A DNA stretch of 64,000 nt from Acidimicrobiaceae bacterium (GCA_009843915.1 VYCM01000141.1:31152-95151); one strand, 5' to 3'. Counted from the first letter of the stretch, positions 17,509 through 26,269 are shown. Numbers and translations are program-made. Notes: a model not told the origin generated them from the sequence alone.

Positions 17509-17900
17509 GCGCAGCGAACCTGGTGACGGCCTCGATTGTCGCGGATGTTCACGACTGGTTCTCGTGGGTTGTGATCTTCTCCAACGCGCTGGCCGGGCTC
17601 TGGGCCCTTGCGGCGCACCGCCGTCCGAGCCTGCGGTCGATCGGGCTGTGGGTGACCACGGCGACCGCACAGACCACTGTCTTCGTCCAGGCCGGGCTTG
17701 GCACCTGGCTCATGGTCCGGGAGGGCCGCGACGCCCCCGACCTCCACGCCCTCTACGGGTTCTCGGCGCTGGTAGCGGTCGGCATCGCCTACAGCTACCG
17801 GCAGCAGCTGCGCAACCACCTGTACCTGCTCTACGGCTGCACGGGCCTGTTCCTGATGGGCCTCGGCATCCGGGCGGTGATCCTGGATTCCGTTGCCTGA
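17505..17900 (+). CDS. Small four-helix membrane protein of unknown function
   Basis: I do not recognise this 131-residue protein. It shows four hydrophobic segments: roughly VVIFSNALAGLWALAA, a second around LWVTTATAQTTVFVQAG, a third around LYGFSALVAVGIAY and a last one around LLYGCTGLFLMGLGI. Short charged loops separate them. ATG 17505 overlaps the PIG-L stop (ATGA), so the two are probably translationally coupled and co-function. The length and topology recall small integral membrane partners of enzymes, but there is no diagnostic motif. Confidence 0.7.
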   Translation: MSAANLVTASIVADVHDWFSWVVIFSNALAGLWALAAHRRPSLRSIGLWVTTATAQTTVFVQAGLGTWLMVREGRDAPDLHALYGFSALVAVGIAYSYRQQLRNHLYLLYGCTGLFLMGLGIRAVILDSVA

Positions 17901-17956
17901 TGCTGTTGGTGCGCGGGGACGCTGCGGCCATGCGCGCCCCGCCATGAGCGTCCGGG

Positions 17957-17962
17957 TACTGT
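17957..17962 (+). promoter_or_regulatory. Candidate -10 element of pckA
   Basis: TACTGT gives an expected transcription start around 17969, leaving a leader of about 24 nt that contains the ribosome-binding site AAAGGAG (17976-17982) of the ATG at 17993. Confidence 0.4.
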
Positions 17963-17992
17963 CGGCCGCGGCGACAAAGGAGTCGTTCGACT

Positions 17993-19684
17993 ATGACTAT
18001 GACCATGGCGGCGCCGGTCAGCGACATGGCTAGCGATGTGGCCGCAGAACTCCTCTCGTCTCTAGGCCTGGCGGCGGTGGACGTTCGCTACGGACTGACC
18101 CAGGACGAGTTGTTCGCGGCCGCGGTCTCCGGCGATCTGGGCAGGGTGCGCCCCGGCGGTCCCGACGATGAGCACAAGGCCCATGCCACCGCGCTGGGCG
18201 ACGACGGACCGCTGGTCTTCTACTCCGACCCCTCCTGCACCGGGCGGCCGGTGCACGACACGTTCTGTGTGGATCGGGCCTCGATCAGCGAGCAGGTGTG
18301 GTGGAAGGACGGCTTCGCGCCCTTCGACGCCGGCGCGTTCGACGCTCTGGTGGACCGCGTCATCGCTCACCTCAATGAGCGCCGAGCCCCGCTGTACGTG
18401 ACCGACGTGTACTGCGGCGCGGACCCCGACTTCGCCGAGCCCTGCCGGTTCGTCGGCGAATACGCCTCGCACGCCTATTTCTGCAACATCATGCTTCCCG
18501 CCCACCTGGACGGCGCGCCCGATCACCGAGACCACGGCTGGATCCTGCTGAATGTGCCGTCCTTCCACTGCGACCCCGGGCGCGATGGCACCCTCTCGGG
18601 GCGGGCTGTGATCCTCGACATGGAGCGCCGCTTGGCATTGGTGCTCGGTCGGGCCGACTACTGCGGTGTCAACAAGAAGACGATGTTCACGATCATGAAC
18701 TTCGTGCAGCCGGGCAAGGGTCAACTGTCGATGCACTGCTCGGCCAACGTGGGGTCGGGCGGCGACGCCGCGATCCTGTTCGGACTGTCGGGAACGGGCA
18801 AGACCACCTTGTCGGCCGACCCCCATCGCGATCTCATCGGCGACGACGAGCACATCTGGACCGACTCCGGGATCGCCAACTACGAGGCCGGGTGCTACGC
18901 CAAGCTGATCGACCTCGACAAGCAGGCCGAGCCGGTGATCGCAGCCGCGCTGTCGATGAAGGGCACGCTCATCGAGAACGTCCCCGCCGTCGACGGTCGC
19001 AGCCTCGCCGCCACCCACCCGCAGGATCTTGACTTGCGGGACAGGTCCATTACCGAGAACACCCGCTTCGCCTACCCGCTGGAGTGCAACCCGCATGTGG
19101 CGCCAGGCCATCGCGGCCCTCACCCGACGACGATCGTGCTGCTGACCGCGGACGCCTTCGGCGTGCTGCCGCCGGTAGCGATCCTGGACCCCGACGACGT
19201 GATGTACCACTTCGTCACCGGCTTCACCGCCAAACTTGCCGGTACCGAGGTGGGTGTCACCGAGCCGGCTGCGACCTTCTCGCCCTGCTTCGGTGCGCCG
19301 TTCATGTCCCGCAAGCCCGACGTGTACGCCCGCCTGCTGAAGCAGCGCATGCACGAGCACCGGGCCCGCTGCGTGCTGCTGAATACAGGCTGGTCGGGCG
19401 GCGCCTACGGCTCGGGCCGGCGCATGCCGCTACCGGTGACCCGCCGGCTGCTCGACGCCGCGCTGGCGGGGGAGTTCGACGACGTAGCCACCCGAACCCA
19501 TCCGATCCTGGGCCTGCGGATGCCGGTGACCTGTGACGGCATCGATGACGAGATCCTCGACCCCCGCGCCACCTGGGACGATCCGGATGCCTACGACGCC
19601 GCGGCCGTGAGGCTCAGGAACCTGTTCCGCACGAACTTCAACCGGCAGGGCTACGCCGTGATGGGGATCGCGGCCGCGATGTAG
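17993..19684 (+). CDS. pckA: Phosphoenolpyruvate carboxykinase (ATP)
   Basis: This 563-residue enzyme interconverts oxaloacetate + ATP and phosphoenolpyruvate + CO2 + ADP, the first committed step of gluconeogenesis. It shows the ATP-type kinase-1a P-loop 'GLSGTGKTTLS', the preceding 'VNKKTMFTIMNF' active-site stretch and 'ENTRFAYPL', all typical of the ATP-dependent class. Many actinobacteria use the unrelated-in-sequence GTP enzyme, so the ATP type is informative. The start at ATG 17993 is supported by AAAGGAG; two further in-frame ATGs follow within four codons. It is probably a monocistronic unit. Confidence 0.95.
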   Translation: MTMTMAAPVSDMASDVAAELLSSLGLAAVDVRYGLTQDELFAAAVSGDLGRVRPGGPDDEHKAHATALGDDGPLVFYSDPSCTGRPVHDTFCVDRASISEQVWWKDGFAPFDAGAFDALVDRVIAHLNERRAPLYVTDVYCGADPDFAEPCRFVGEYASHAYFCNIMLPAHLDGAPDHRDHGWILLNVPSFHCDPGRDGTLSGRAVILDMERRLALVLGRADYCGVNKKTMFTIMNFVQPGKGQLSMHCSANVGSGGDAAILFGLSGTGKTTLSADPHRDLIGDDEHIWTDSGIANYEAGCYAKLIDLDKQAEPVIAAALSMKGTLIENVPAVDGRSLAATHPQDLDLRDRSITENTRFAYPLECNPHVAPGHRGPHPTTIVLLTADAFGVLPPVAILDPDDVMYHFVTGFTAKLAGTEVGVTEPAATFSPCFGAPFMSRKPDVYARLLKQRMHEHRARCVLLNTGWSGGAYGSGRRMPLPVTRRLLDAALAGEFDDVATRTHPILGLRMPVTCDGIDDEILDPRATWDDPDAYDAAAVRLRNLFRTNFNRQGYAVMGIAAAM

Positions 19685-19695
19685 CGCCCGGCGAT

Positions 19696-19917
19696 CTAGA
19701 GCTCCGGCGTGCCCATGTCGACCTCCGAGCCGATACGCAGCCGGGTGGCTCGCCCATCGTCGTCAAGGTCGAACTGCACTCGCTGACCCTGGCGCAACAT
19801 ACGGAACAGCGAGCCCTCGAGGGCGTTGTCGGCGAGGTCGATGTCGGCGAGGTCGGCTTCGTTGACGAGCACCCCGTCGCCGGTCACGGGGTCGTAGCTC
19901 TTGATGACGCCCTGCAC
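19696..19917 (-). CDS. Small cold-shock-like (CSD/OB-fold) protein
   Basis: A 73-residue protein 'MQGVIKSYDPVTGDGVLVNE' ... 'FRMLRQGQRVQFDLDDDG' has the strand order of a cold-shock domain: G-x-I-K-S-Y-D-x-x-T-G-D-G replaces the usual 'G.VKWFN..KGFGFI'. The aromatic RNP1 residues of true CspA are missing, so nucleic-acid binding is uncertain. It is convergent with pckA and divergent from the DAK2 gene. A TACGAT element 8 nt upstream of the GTG suggests leaderless expression. The role is unknown; the fold call is moderate. Confidence 0.72.
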   Translation of the reverse strand: MQGVIKSYDPVTGDGVLVNEADLADIDLADNALEGSLFRMLRQGQRVQFDLDDDGRATRLRIGSEVDMGTPEL

Positions 19918-19925
19918 GGAGCCGC

Positions 19926-19931
19926 ATCGTA
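19926..19931 (-). promoter_or_regulatory. Candidate -10 element of the cold-shock-like gene
   Basis: TACGAT on the minus strand ends 8 nt before the GTG at 19917, again compatible with a leaderless message. Confidence 0.4.
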
Positions 19932-19973
19932 GCGAGCATCGCGGGCGTCTGGGACCACGTCAGGGGTGACCGG

Positions 19974-19979
19974 TATCAT
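19974..19979 (+). promoter_or_regulatory. Candidate -10 element of the DAK2/recG operon
   Basis: TATCAT ends 7 nt before ATG 19987. It lies inside the longer open frame that begins at GTG 19966, which argues that ATG 19987 is the real start and the transcript is leaderless. Confidence 0.5.
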
Positions 19980-19986
19980 CGGTGCT

Positions 19987-21672
19987 ATGGCACCGATCGT
20001 TCTCGACGCGGCCACGCTGCGCCGCGTCATCGTCGGCTTCCACGGAGGACTCGCCGACCACCGTCAGGTAATCGACAACCTCAACGTCTATCCGGTCCCG
20101 GATGGGGACACCGGCACCAACATGACGCTCACCATGAAGTCCGTCGTCGAGAGCCTCGACGGCGTCGCCGACGACCTTGAGCCTCTGTGCGCCGCACTCG
20201 CCCACGGGGCGCTCATGGGTGCCCGGGGCAACTCCGGAGTGATCCTCGCTCAGATCCTTCGAGGCGTGTCCGGCGTATTCCGCGACGCTGCGGCGGCCGG
20301 CTCCGTGCCCGACGCACCGGTAGTGGCCCAGGCACTGGCTGCCGCCAGCGACGGCGCCTATTCGGCGGTGGCGCGGCCGGTGGAGGGCACCATCCTCACG
20401 GTCATCCGCGAGGCCTCGGAGTCGGCCCAGGCTGCTGCCGCGGCCGGGGGCGGTCTGACTGAGGTCTTCGATGCGGCCCGCGACCGCGGCTACGACGCTC
20501 TGGAACGAACTCCCGAGATGCTGGCGGTGCTCGCCGAGGCTGGTGTGGTCGACGCGGGCGGGGCCGGACTGCTGCTGCTGTTCGATGCCTGTCTGGCGGA
20601 GATCGACGGCCGGCCGATGCCCGAGGCTCCGGAGCCCTCTGCGGCGCCGGCACCGGCCGCGGTGGCCAGCGAGGCCCGGCCGGTGGAGGAGTCCTCGATC
20701 GCCGACTTGCGGTACGAGGTGATGTTCCTGCTGGACGCGCCCGATCCCTCCGTCGACGGCTTCAAGGCCGCGTGGCAAGAGATTGGGGACTCGATCGTGG
20801 TGGTCGGCGGGGACGGCATCTGGAACTGCCACATCCACACTGACGACATCGGTGCGGCCGTCGAGGCCGGTATCGCGGTGGGCCGGCCCCACCGCATCCA
20901 GATCACCGACCTGCTCGACCAGGCGGCTGAGCACTCCGAGTCGTTCGAGGCGCCGGACCAGCCGGTGGACGACGCGGGCGCTGGGCCGCCTGCTGCTGTA
21001 GAGGTCACCGAGGCCGATCAATGCTCGGTGGTGGCGGTGGGAGCCGGAGCGGGCGTAGTCGACATCCTCATGTCGATGGGGGCCCACCGCGTGGTGGCCG
21101 GGGGCCAGTCCATGAACCCGTCCACCGCCGAGTTGCTCGCAGCCGTCGACTCGCTTCCGACCGGGCATGTCGTGGTGCTCCCCAACAACAAGAACATCAT
21201 CCCGGTGGCCGAACAGGTCGACGGCGAGACCGAGCGCACGGTGGGCGTCGTGCCCACCCGCAGCGTGGTCGAGGGCATTGCCAGCCTGCTGGCCTTCTCG
21301 CCCGGTGCCAGCGCGGCCCAGAACTCCCAGTCGATGGCGGCCGCAGCCGCATCGGTCACCCACGGCGAGGTCACTCAAGCCGTGCGCGACGCCTCAAGCT
21401 CGGTAGGTCCAATCGCCACCGGGGACTGGCTCGGCATCGGTCCTGACGGCATCGCCGCGGTGGAGTCCGAGATGGCTGCGGCCGCAACCGCGCTGTTGAA
21501 CACCATCATCGATGACGACCACGAGCTGCTCACCGTCCTCACCGGCACGGATGCCGATGCGGCGACCACCGACGTCATCGTCGGTCACGTGGCCGAGCAC
21601 CACCCCGACGTGGAGGTCGAGGTGACCGAAGGCGGCCAGCCGCTGTACCCCTACTACTTCGGCCTGGAATAG
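19987..21672 (+). CDS. DAK2 domain-containing protein (YloV/FakA-like fatty-acid kinase family)
   Basis: The 561-residue protein starts with a DAK2 (dihydroxyacetone-kinase L-type) ATP-binding domain, including 'NLNVYPVPDGDTGTNM', 'GARGNSGVILAQILRG' and 'EGTILTVIREA'. It continues with a DegV-like/second domain ('NNKNIIPVAEQV'). In Firmicutes the homologue FakA phosphorylates fatty acids bound to FakB, feeding phospholipid synthesis through PlsX. plsX and acpP lie in the same superlocus here, which fits. No fakB (DegV) gene is in the window. The start was moved from GTG 19966 to ATG 19987 because of the promoter. It is followed by recG after 28 nt. Confidence 0.88.
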   Translation: MAPIVLDAATLRRVIVGFHGGLADHRQVIDNLNVYPVPDGDTGTNMTLTMKSVVESLDGVADDLEPLCAALAHGALMGARGNSGVILAQILRGVSGVFRDAAAAGSVPDAPVVAQALAAASDGAYSAVARPVEGTILTVIREASESAQAAAAAGGGLTEVFDAARDRGYDALERTPEMLAVLAEAGVVDAGGAGLLLLFDACLAEIDGRPMPEAPEPSAAPAPAAVASEARPVEESSIADLRYEVMFLLDAPDPSVDGFKAAWQEIGDSIVVVGGDGIWNCHIHTDDIGAAVEAGIAVGRPHRIQITDLLDQAAEHSESFEAPDQPVDDAGAGPPAAVEVTEADQCSVVAVGAGAGVVDILMSMGAHRVVAGGQSMNPSTAELLAAVDSLPTGHVVVLPNNKNIIPVAEQVDGETERTVGVVPTRSVVEGIASLLAFSPGASAAQNSQSMAAAAASVTHGEVTQAVRDASSSVGPIATGDWLGIGPDGIAAVESEMAAAATALLNTIIDDDHELLTVLTGTDADAATTDVIVGHVAEHHPDVEVEVTEGGQPLYPYYFGLE

Positions 21673-21700
21673 CCGCCGGCGGGCCTGCACTCCAACGCCG

Positions 21701-23845
21701 ATGCCCGAAGGCGACCCGCCCCTCAGCCTCCGGGACTTGGACGCCATCGGCGTTGGCCGGCTCCGCGATGTCGGTCGGAAGCGTGCCACGGCACTGACTG
21801 CGATCGAGATCAACTCGGTGCTGGACCTGCTTCAGCACTATCCGCGGCGCTACATCGACCGCACGAACCAGGCCTGTATCGCCGAGCTCGCCGAGGGCGA
21901 AGACGCATTCGTGGAAGGCTGTGTGCAACGGAGTTCGTCGAGGCGAACTAAGCAGCGCCGGCCGCTCGTCGAGGTCATCATCTCCGACGACACCGGCCGC
22001 CTCAAGCTCACGTTCTTCAATCAGCCCTGGCAGGAGCAGAGCCTGCGACCGGGCCGCCAGGTGATCGTCCACGGCCGGCCGACGCGATACCGGGGCTCCC
22101 TCCAGATGACGAATCCAGTGGTCGACCTGGTGGGCGACCGCACCGGGCGATTCGTTCCCGTGTACCCGCAGTCGGAGAAGGTGAACGTCAGCACGTGGGA
22201 GATAGCCAAGTTCGTCGACCAGGCCCTCAACCGCTGCCAGCCGCGTGGCATAGCCGATCCCATCCCACCGTCCCTGTTGCAGCAGTTCGACTTCGTGGGC
22301 CGTCAGACCGCCTTCAACGGGATTCACCGGCCTGCCGACATGCGTGAGTCGAGCCAGGCGCGGCGTCGCCTCAAGTTCGATGAGCTCCTGCGCGTGCAGC
22401 TTGAACTGGTCAGGCGCAAGCGTTGGCTGGAGAGGAGCACAGCCGGTCTGTCGCACGCCGTCGGGGGCGATCTGGTCGCCCGCTTCCTGGCCCGCCTTCC
22501 GTTCCCGCTGACGGGCGCCCAGCAGCGGGTGATCGACGAGATCGCCGACGATCTGGCCCAGCCGCACCCCATGCACCGGCTGTTGCAAGGAGACGTGGGT
22601 GCGGGCAAGACGGTGGTTGCTCTCAGCGCCCTGCTGACCGCAGTGCAGGGTGGGTTCCAGGGTGCGCTGATGGCGCCCACCGAAGTGCTGGCCGAGCAGC
22701 ATCACGAGACCGTCGTGGCACTGCTCGGTGATCTGAGCGTGCCCGACGAGTCGCGGCTCGGCGGCGAGCGCCCGCTGCGGGTGGAACTTCTGACGGGGAG
22801 TCGAGGCGCGGCGGACCGGCGCCGCGCGGTCGCGGGACTGGCATCCGGCGACGTCAACATCGTTGTGGGCACTCACGCCCTGATCTCCGAGGGACTGGAG
22901 TACAAGGCGCTGGGAGTTGTTGTGATCGACGAGCAGCATCGCTTCGGGGTGGAGCAGCGAGCTGTACTGCGCGATCGCGGGCTCGGGTCGGTCATGCCCG
23001 ACCTGCTGGTCATGACTGCGACGCCCATCCCTCGCACCGCGGCCATGACCGTGTACGGCGATTTGGACGTGTCCGTGCTCGACGAGTTGCCCGCGGGCCG
23101 GTTGCCTGTGGCCACCTCATGGGCTCGCGGCCCATTGGAGGAGGCCCAGGTCTGGGAGGCAGTGCGCGCCGCAGTGTCCGAGGGCCGGCAGGCCTATGTG
23201 GTGTGTCCTGTCATCGAGGGGTCTGAGGTGCTCGACGTGCGCTCGGTGACAGAGATGTACGACCGCCTGACCGGCGACGGCGGCGAGCTGGCCGGGCTTC
23301 GGGTCGGCCTCCTGCACGGGCGGGTCACACCCGCCGAGAAGGAAGCCACGATGGAGCTGTTCCGCTCGGGAGTTCTTGACGTGCTGGTGTCCACCACCGT
23401 CATCGAAGTCGGAGTGGACGTGCCCAACGCAACCGTCATGGTGGTTGTCGATGCGGGCCGGTTCGGCATCGCTCAGCTCCATCAGCTCCGGGGCCGGGTG
23501 GGCCGCTCCCATTTGGCGTCCAGCTGTTACCTGGTGGGCGAGGCCTCTACTGCGGAGGCCGCGGCTCGGCTCGAGGCAGTGGTGGACTCCAACGACGGCT
23601 TCGATCTGGCCGAGGTAGACCTGGAATTGCGGGGCGAGGGCACGATCATGGGTGAACGCCAGAAGGGTCGCAACGACCTCCGGCTGGCCTCGTTGCGACA
23701 CGACAAGGAATGGGTGGTCAAGGCTCGCGACGCCGCGATCGAGATGCTTGACGCGGACCCTGACCTGCGAAGCCACCCGGCGCTGGCGGACGAGATCGAC
23801 CTGATGCTCGGCGACCGCGAGGCCGAGTACCTGCTCAAGAGCTAG
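21701..23845 (+). CDS. recG: ATP-dependent DNA helicase RecG
   Basis: The 714-residue protein has the RecG plan: N-terminal wedge/OB domain (about 60-160; 'VIISDDTGRLKLTFFNQPW'), then a superfamily 2 helicase core with Walker A GDVGAGKT, DEQHRFGV (motif II, DEQH) and TATPIPRT (motif III), and a C-terminal half with the QxxGRxGR-type 'HQLRGRVGRS' motif VI. It remodels stalled forks and branch-migrates Holliday junctions. The N-terminal helical region of some RecGs is short here. It sits between the DAK2 gene and rsmD in the order common in Gram-positives. Confidence 0.95.
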   Translation: MPEGDPPLSLRDLDAIGVGRLRDVGRKRATALTAIEINSVLDLLQHYPRRYIDRTNQACIAELAEGEDAFVEGCVQRSSSRRTKQRRPLVEVIISDDTGRLKLTFFNQPWQEQSLRPGRQVIVHGRPTRYRGSLQMTNPVVDLVGDRTGRFVPVYPQSEKVNVSTWEIAKFVDQALNRCQPRGIADPIPPSLLQQFDFVGRQTAFNGIHRPADMRESSQARRRLKFDELLRVQLELVRRKRWLERSTAGLSHAVGGDLVARFLARLPFPLTGAQQRVIDEIADDLAQPHPMHRLLQGDVGAGKTVVALSALLTAVQGGFQGALMAPTEVLAEQHHETVVALLGDLSVPDESRLGGERPLRVELLTGSRGAADRRRAVAGLASGDVNIVVGTHALISEGLEYKALGVVVIDEQHRFGVEQRAVLRDRGLGSVMPDLLVMTATPIPRTAAMTVYGDLDVSVLDELPAGRLPVATSWARGPLEEAQVWEAVRAAVSEGRQAYVVCPVIEGSEVLDVRSVTEMYDRLTGDGGELAGLRVGLLHGRVTPAEKEATMELFRSGVLDVLVSTTVIEVGVDVPNATVMVVVDAGRFGIAQLHQLRGRVGRSHLASSCYLVGEASTAEAAARLEAVVDSNDGFDLAEVDLELRGEGTIMGERQKGRNDLRLASLRHDKEWVVKARDAAIEMLDADPDLRSHPALADEIDLMLGDREAEYLLKS

Positions 23846-23856
23846 GTCTGGCTGCT

Positions 23857-24414
23857 GTGAGCATTCGCGTCGTGGCCGGCTCGGCCAAGGGCCGACGGCT
23901 GGAGGCGCCGGCGGGCGACGTCACCCGACCCACTCCCAACCGGGTTCGCGAGGCGGTGTTCAACTCGCTCTACTCGCTCGGCGCCATCGAGGGCACCAGC
24001 GTGCTCGACCTCTTCGCCGGAACCGGTGCGCTGGGGATCGAGGCGCTGAGCCGCGGCGCGGCCGAAGCGACGTTCGTGGAGCACGACCGGGCCGTGGCCT
24101 CCCTGCTGCGGCGCAACCTCGAGGCCACCGGCCTGGCTGCAGGCGCGACCGTGATGGTCGTCGATGTCGATGCCGCTCTCGACGAGCTGGCTCGTCACCG
24201 CTTCGATGTCGCTCTGGTGGACCCGCCGTACGCCTTCGATGACTGGCCGCAGCTGCTGCGGAGGGTGCCGGCTGAACTGGTCGTGGCCGAGTCGGATCGC
24301 CGGGTGGATGTGGGACCCCGCTTTGCCATCCACCATCACCGGCGTCACGGCGGTACCGTGGTGACGTTCGCACAAGCTGCCAAGAGGCCGAGCGGAACTG
24401 GAGCCGATCAGTGA
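23857..24414 (+). CDS. rsmD: 16S rRNA (guanine(966)-N2)-methyltransferase
   Basis: A 185-residue SAM-dependent methyltransferase. The SAM-binding motif I is DLFAGTGALG (51-60) and the N6/N2-amino-methylase motif IV is DPPY (122-125). It methylates G966 in the 30S subunit. The N-terminal 'VVAGSAKGRRLEAP' and 'TRPTPNRVREAVFN' are diagnostic for RsmD. GTG start; the last four bases overlap the coaD start (GTGA), the classic rsmD-coaD pair. Confidence 0.93.
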   Translation: MSIRVVAGSAKGRRLEAPAGDVTRPTPNRVREAVFNSLYSLGAIEGTSVLDLFAGTGALGIEALSRGAAEATFVEHDRAVASLLRRNLEATGLAAGATVMVVDVDAALDELARHRFDVALVDPPYAFDDWPQLLRRVPAELVVAESDRRVDVGPRFAIHHHRRHGGTVVTFAQAAKRPSGTGADQ

Positions 24415-24902
24415 CCCGTGTGCTGTACCCCGGATCCTTCGACCCGATCCACTACGGCCATCTCGAGATCATCGAGACGATCGCCCAGCTGTTCGATGAA
24501 GTGGTGGTGGCGGCCACGCGCAACCCGCAGAAGGGGGAGGGCCTGTTCAGCCTGCACGAGCGCGAGCAGCTGATCAAGGAGTGCGTCGCCCATCTGCCCA
24601 ATGTCTCGGTGGCGATGTTCTCCAACCTCGTGGTCAATCTGGCCCAGGAGGTCGAGGCTGACTTCATCGTGAAGGGGCTGCGAGCAGTATCCGACTTCGA
24701 GAACGAGCTTCAGATGGCGCAGATGAACCACGCCCTCGCCGGCGTACAGACGATCTTCATCCCCTCTGCAAGCAAGAGGTCGTTCGTGGCTTCAAAGCTG
24801 ATCCGGGAGGTCGTTCGCCTCGGTGGGGACGTGTCGTCAATGGTGCCCGAGCCGGTGCAGGTCCGGCTGGCCGGTCGTCTAGAGGCCGAGCGGGAGCAAT
24901 GA
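24411..24902 (+). CDS. coaD: Phosphopantetheine adenylyltransferase
   Basis: A 163-residue nucleotidyltransferase that joins 4'-phosphopantetheine and ATP to dephospho-CoA, the penultimate step in CoA synthesis. It has the (T/H)xGH motif as 'GSFDPIHYGH' (8-17), 'FIVKGLRAVSDFENELQMAQ' lining the active site, and the 'FVASKLIREV' C-terminal motif. Length and motifs are typical. GTG start overlaps the rsmD stop, and its stop overlaps the next gene (ATGA). Confidence 0.96.
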   Translation: MTRVLYPGSFDPIHYGHLEIIETIAQLFDEVVVAATRNPQKGEGLFSLHEREQLIKECVAHLPNVSVAMFSNLVVNLAQEVEADFIVKGLRAVSDFENELQMAQMNHALAGVQTIFIPSASKRSFVASKLIREVVRLGGDVSSMVPEPVQVRLAGRLEAEREQ

Positions 24903-25483
24903 GTTCGAGCGATCTGGTCCCGCCGGCGGGGACGGGCTCGGCCGAGAGTTCGTCCGAGGCTCGACGGCTGGCCGTCGAGCAACTGCTCACCCAGGCCATC
25001 CGGATGGTGGAGAGGTCGCGGCCGATGCCGTTCTCGACCTCGGTGATGATCAACGGCGAAGAGGTGTTGGGGATACTGCAGAAGGCGTTCGCGGCTCTTC
25101 CCGAGGAGTTGCGGGCTGCTCGGTGGATGCTCAAGGAACGAGACGACATGCGGCGTCGCACGCACCGGGAGGGCGAGGACATCATCGCGGCGGCCCGGGC
25201 TCGCGCGGAGCAGATGGTCCAGCGCAGCGAGGTCGTCAAGGCCGCCGAGATGCGGGCGAGACGGACGGTCGACGAGGCCGAGGAGCGGGCCAGGAGGATG
25301 AAGCTCGAGACCGAGGACTGGTGCGACCAGCGGCTGGCAGCCTTCGAGGCGATGCTGCACAAGACAGCCACCGCCGTGTCGACCGGGCGCCAGCGACTCC
25401 AGGACACCCGGTTGCCGCGCCCGGCACCCGCGCCCGCTCCGGCCGAACCCGACGACGACATATTCGACCAGGACCTGGGTTGA
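24899..25483 (+). CDS. SepIVA/DivIVA-like coiled-coil protein
   Basis: A 194-residue mostly helical protein: 'INGEEVLGILQKAFAALPEE' is followed by a long charged coiled coil (about 85-160, rich in Arg, Glu and Ala) and a Pro/Ala-rich tail ending in acidic residues. In mycobacteria the coaD-rnc region encodes SepIVA, a DivIVA-like septation/elongation regulator; gene context and architecture match. Automated annotation sometimes mislabels such proteins as ATP synthase subunit B. It likely binds the cytoplasmic face of the membrane at poles or septa. Its stop overlaps the TTG start of the next gene. Confidence 0.72.
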   Translation: MSSSDLVPPAGTGSAESSSEARRLAVEQLLTQAIRMVERSRPMPFSTSVMINGEEVLGILQKAFAALPEELRAARWMLKERDDMRRRTHREGEDIIAAARARAEQMVQRSEVVKAAEMRARRTVDEAEERARRMKLETEDWCDQRLAAFEAMLHKTATAVSTGRQRLQDTRLPRPAPAPAPAEPDDDIFDQDLG

Positions 25484-25950
25484 ACGAACGCCAGCAGCGG
25501 CTGGTGGTGGACTGTGTCCGGCTTGATGCCGGCTCGGTCGACCACATCGAAATAAACGACCAGTGCATTCTGGACGAGCCCGGCGTCCCGGGGGCTCTGG
25601 TGGTGGACGGGGTCGTGCACCTGGAAGTGGTGGTACGAGCGGCCGGAGGGTCCCTTGTGGCGGACGGGCGGGTCGTGGGGGCGTGGACCGCGGAGTGCCG
25701 TCGCTGCCTGGAGGAGGTGAGGGGCCCTCTGGAAGCGCCGCTGCACGAGGTGTTCGAATGGGAACCGACCGAGGGTGAGACCTGGCCGATCAACGATCAC
25801 CGCATCGATCTGGCTCCAGCGGCTCGCGAGGCCGCCGTGCTGGCCCTGCCGCTGGCGCCCCTGTGCTCCGAGGACTGCGCTGGACCGGTTCCGGACCGGT
25901 TCCCGACCGGTCCGGCGGTAGCGGATTCCTCAACCATCCGCGGCGTGTAG
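25480..25950 (+). CDS. yceD: DUF177 (YceD-like) family protein
   Basis: About 156 residues with the DUF177 signature: two cysteine pairs, 'CRRC' (Cys73, Cys76) and 'CSEDC' (Cys129, Cys133), that can hold a metal. The family is nearly always encoded just before rpmF (L32), as here. Its plant and bacterial members are implicated in 23S rRNA accumulation/50S assembly. No ATG/GTG lies at the junction; TTG 25480 overlaps the upstream TGA (TTGA), which suggests coupled reinitiation. GTG 25504 is an alternative start. Confidence 0.82.
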   Translation: MNERQQRLVVDCVRLDAGSVDHIEINDQCILDEPGVPGALVVDGVVHLEVVVRAAGGSLVADGRVVGAWTAECRRCLEEVRGPLEAPLHEVFEWEPTEGETWPINDHRIDLAPAAREAAVLALPLAPLCSEDCAGPVPDRFPTGPAVADSSTIRGV

Positions 25951-25967
25951 GCCCCACCGCTCCCCGG

Positions 25968-25973
25968 TAGGAT
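25968..25973 (+). promoter_or_regulatory. Candidate -10 element before rpmF
   Basis: TAGGAT about 45 nt upstream of the rpmF ATG could provide extra transcription of rpmF-plsX independent of the upstream operon. No -35 is clear. Confidence 0.3.
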
Positions 25974-26018
25974 GCCGGGCCGGATTGTCCGATCGGCCGC
26001 CGAAGATCAGGATCCCTT

Positions 26019-26198
26019 ATGGCTGTCCCCAAGAAGAAGACCTCCAAGGCGAAGGGCCGCAGCCGAAGGGCCTCTGCGTGGCGGATCCGCCCGGGCGGCC
26101 GCAGCGCATGCAGCCGTTGCGGTGTAGTCAAACGTCCCCACCGCGTGTGCGGCAACTGCGGGTGGTACCGCGACCGGCAGGCCATAGTCGTCGAGTAG
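26019..26198 (+). CDS. rpmF: 50S ribosomal protein L32 (bL32)
   Basis: A 59-residue basic protein starting MAVPKKKTSKAKGRSRRASA, the standard L32 N-terminus. It keeps the four zinc-ribbon cysteines (C31-x2-C34 and C44-x2-C47), so this is the zinc-binding C+ form; genomes that adapt to zinc starvation often carry an extra C- copy elsewhere. The AGGA at about 26009 is a plausible ribosome-binding site. The order DUF177-rpmF-plsX is the conserved arrangement. Confidence 0.97.
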   Translation: MAVPKKKTSKAKGRSRRASAWRIRPGGRSACSRCGVVKRPHRVCGNCGWYRDRQAIVVE

Positions 26199-26269
26199 CC
26201 GGCAGTTCGCATCAAGGCATTGTCGAGCCGTGATGGAACCTTTGTTGGCCCAGTGTGGTCTGAACCTCC

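Noticed and set aside
25123..25479. Upstream extension of the DUF177 frame to ATG 25123
   Set aside because: It is the shadow of the SepIVA-like gene; the family starts at the TTGA junction.
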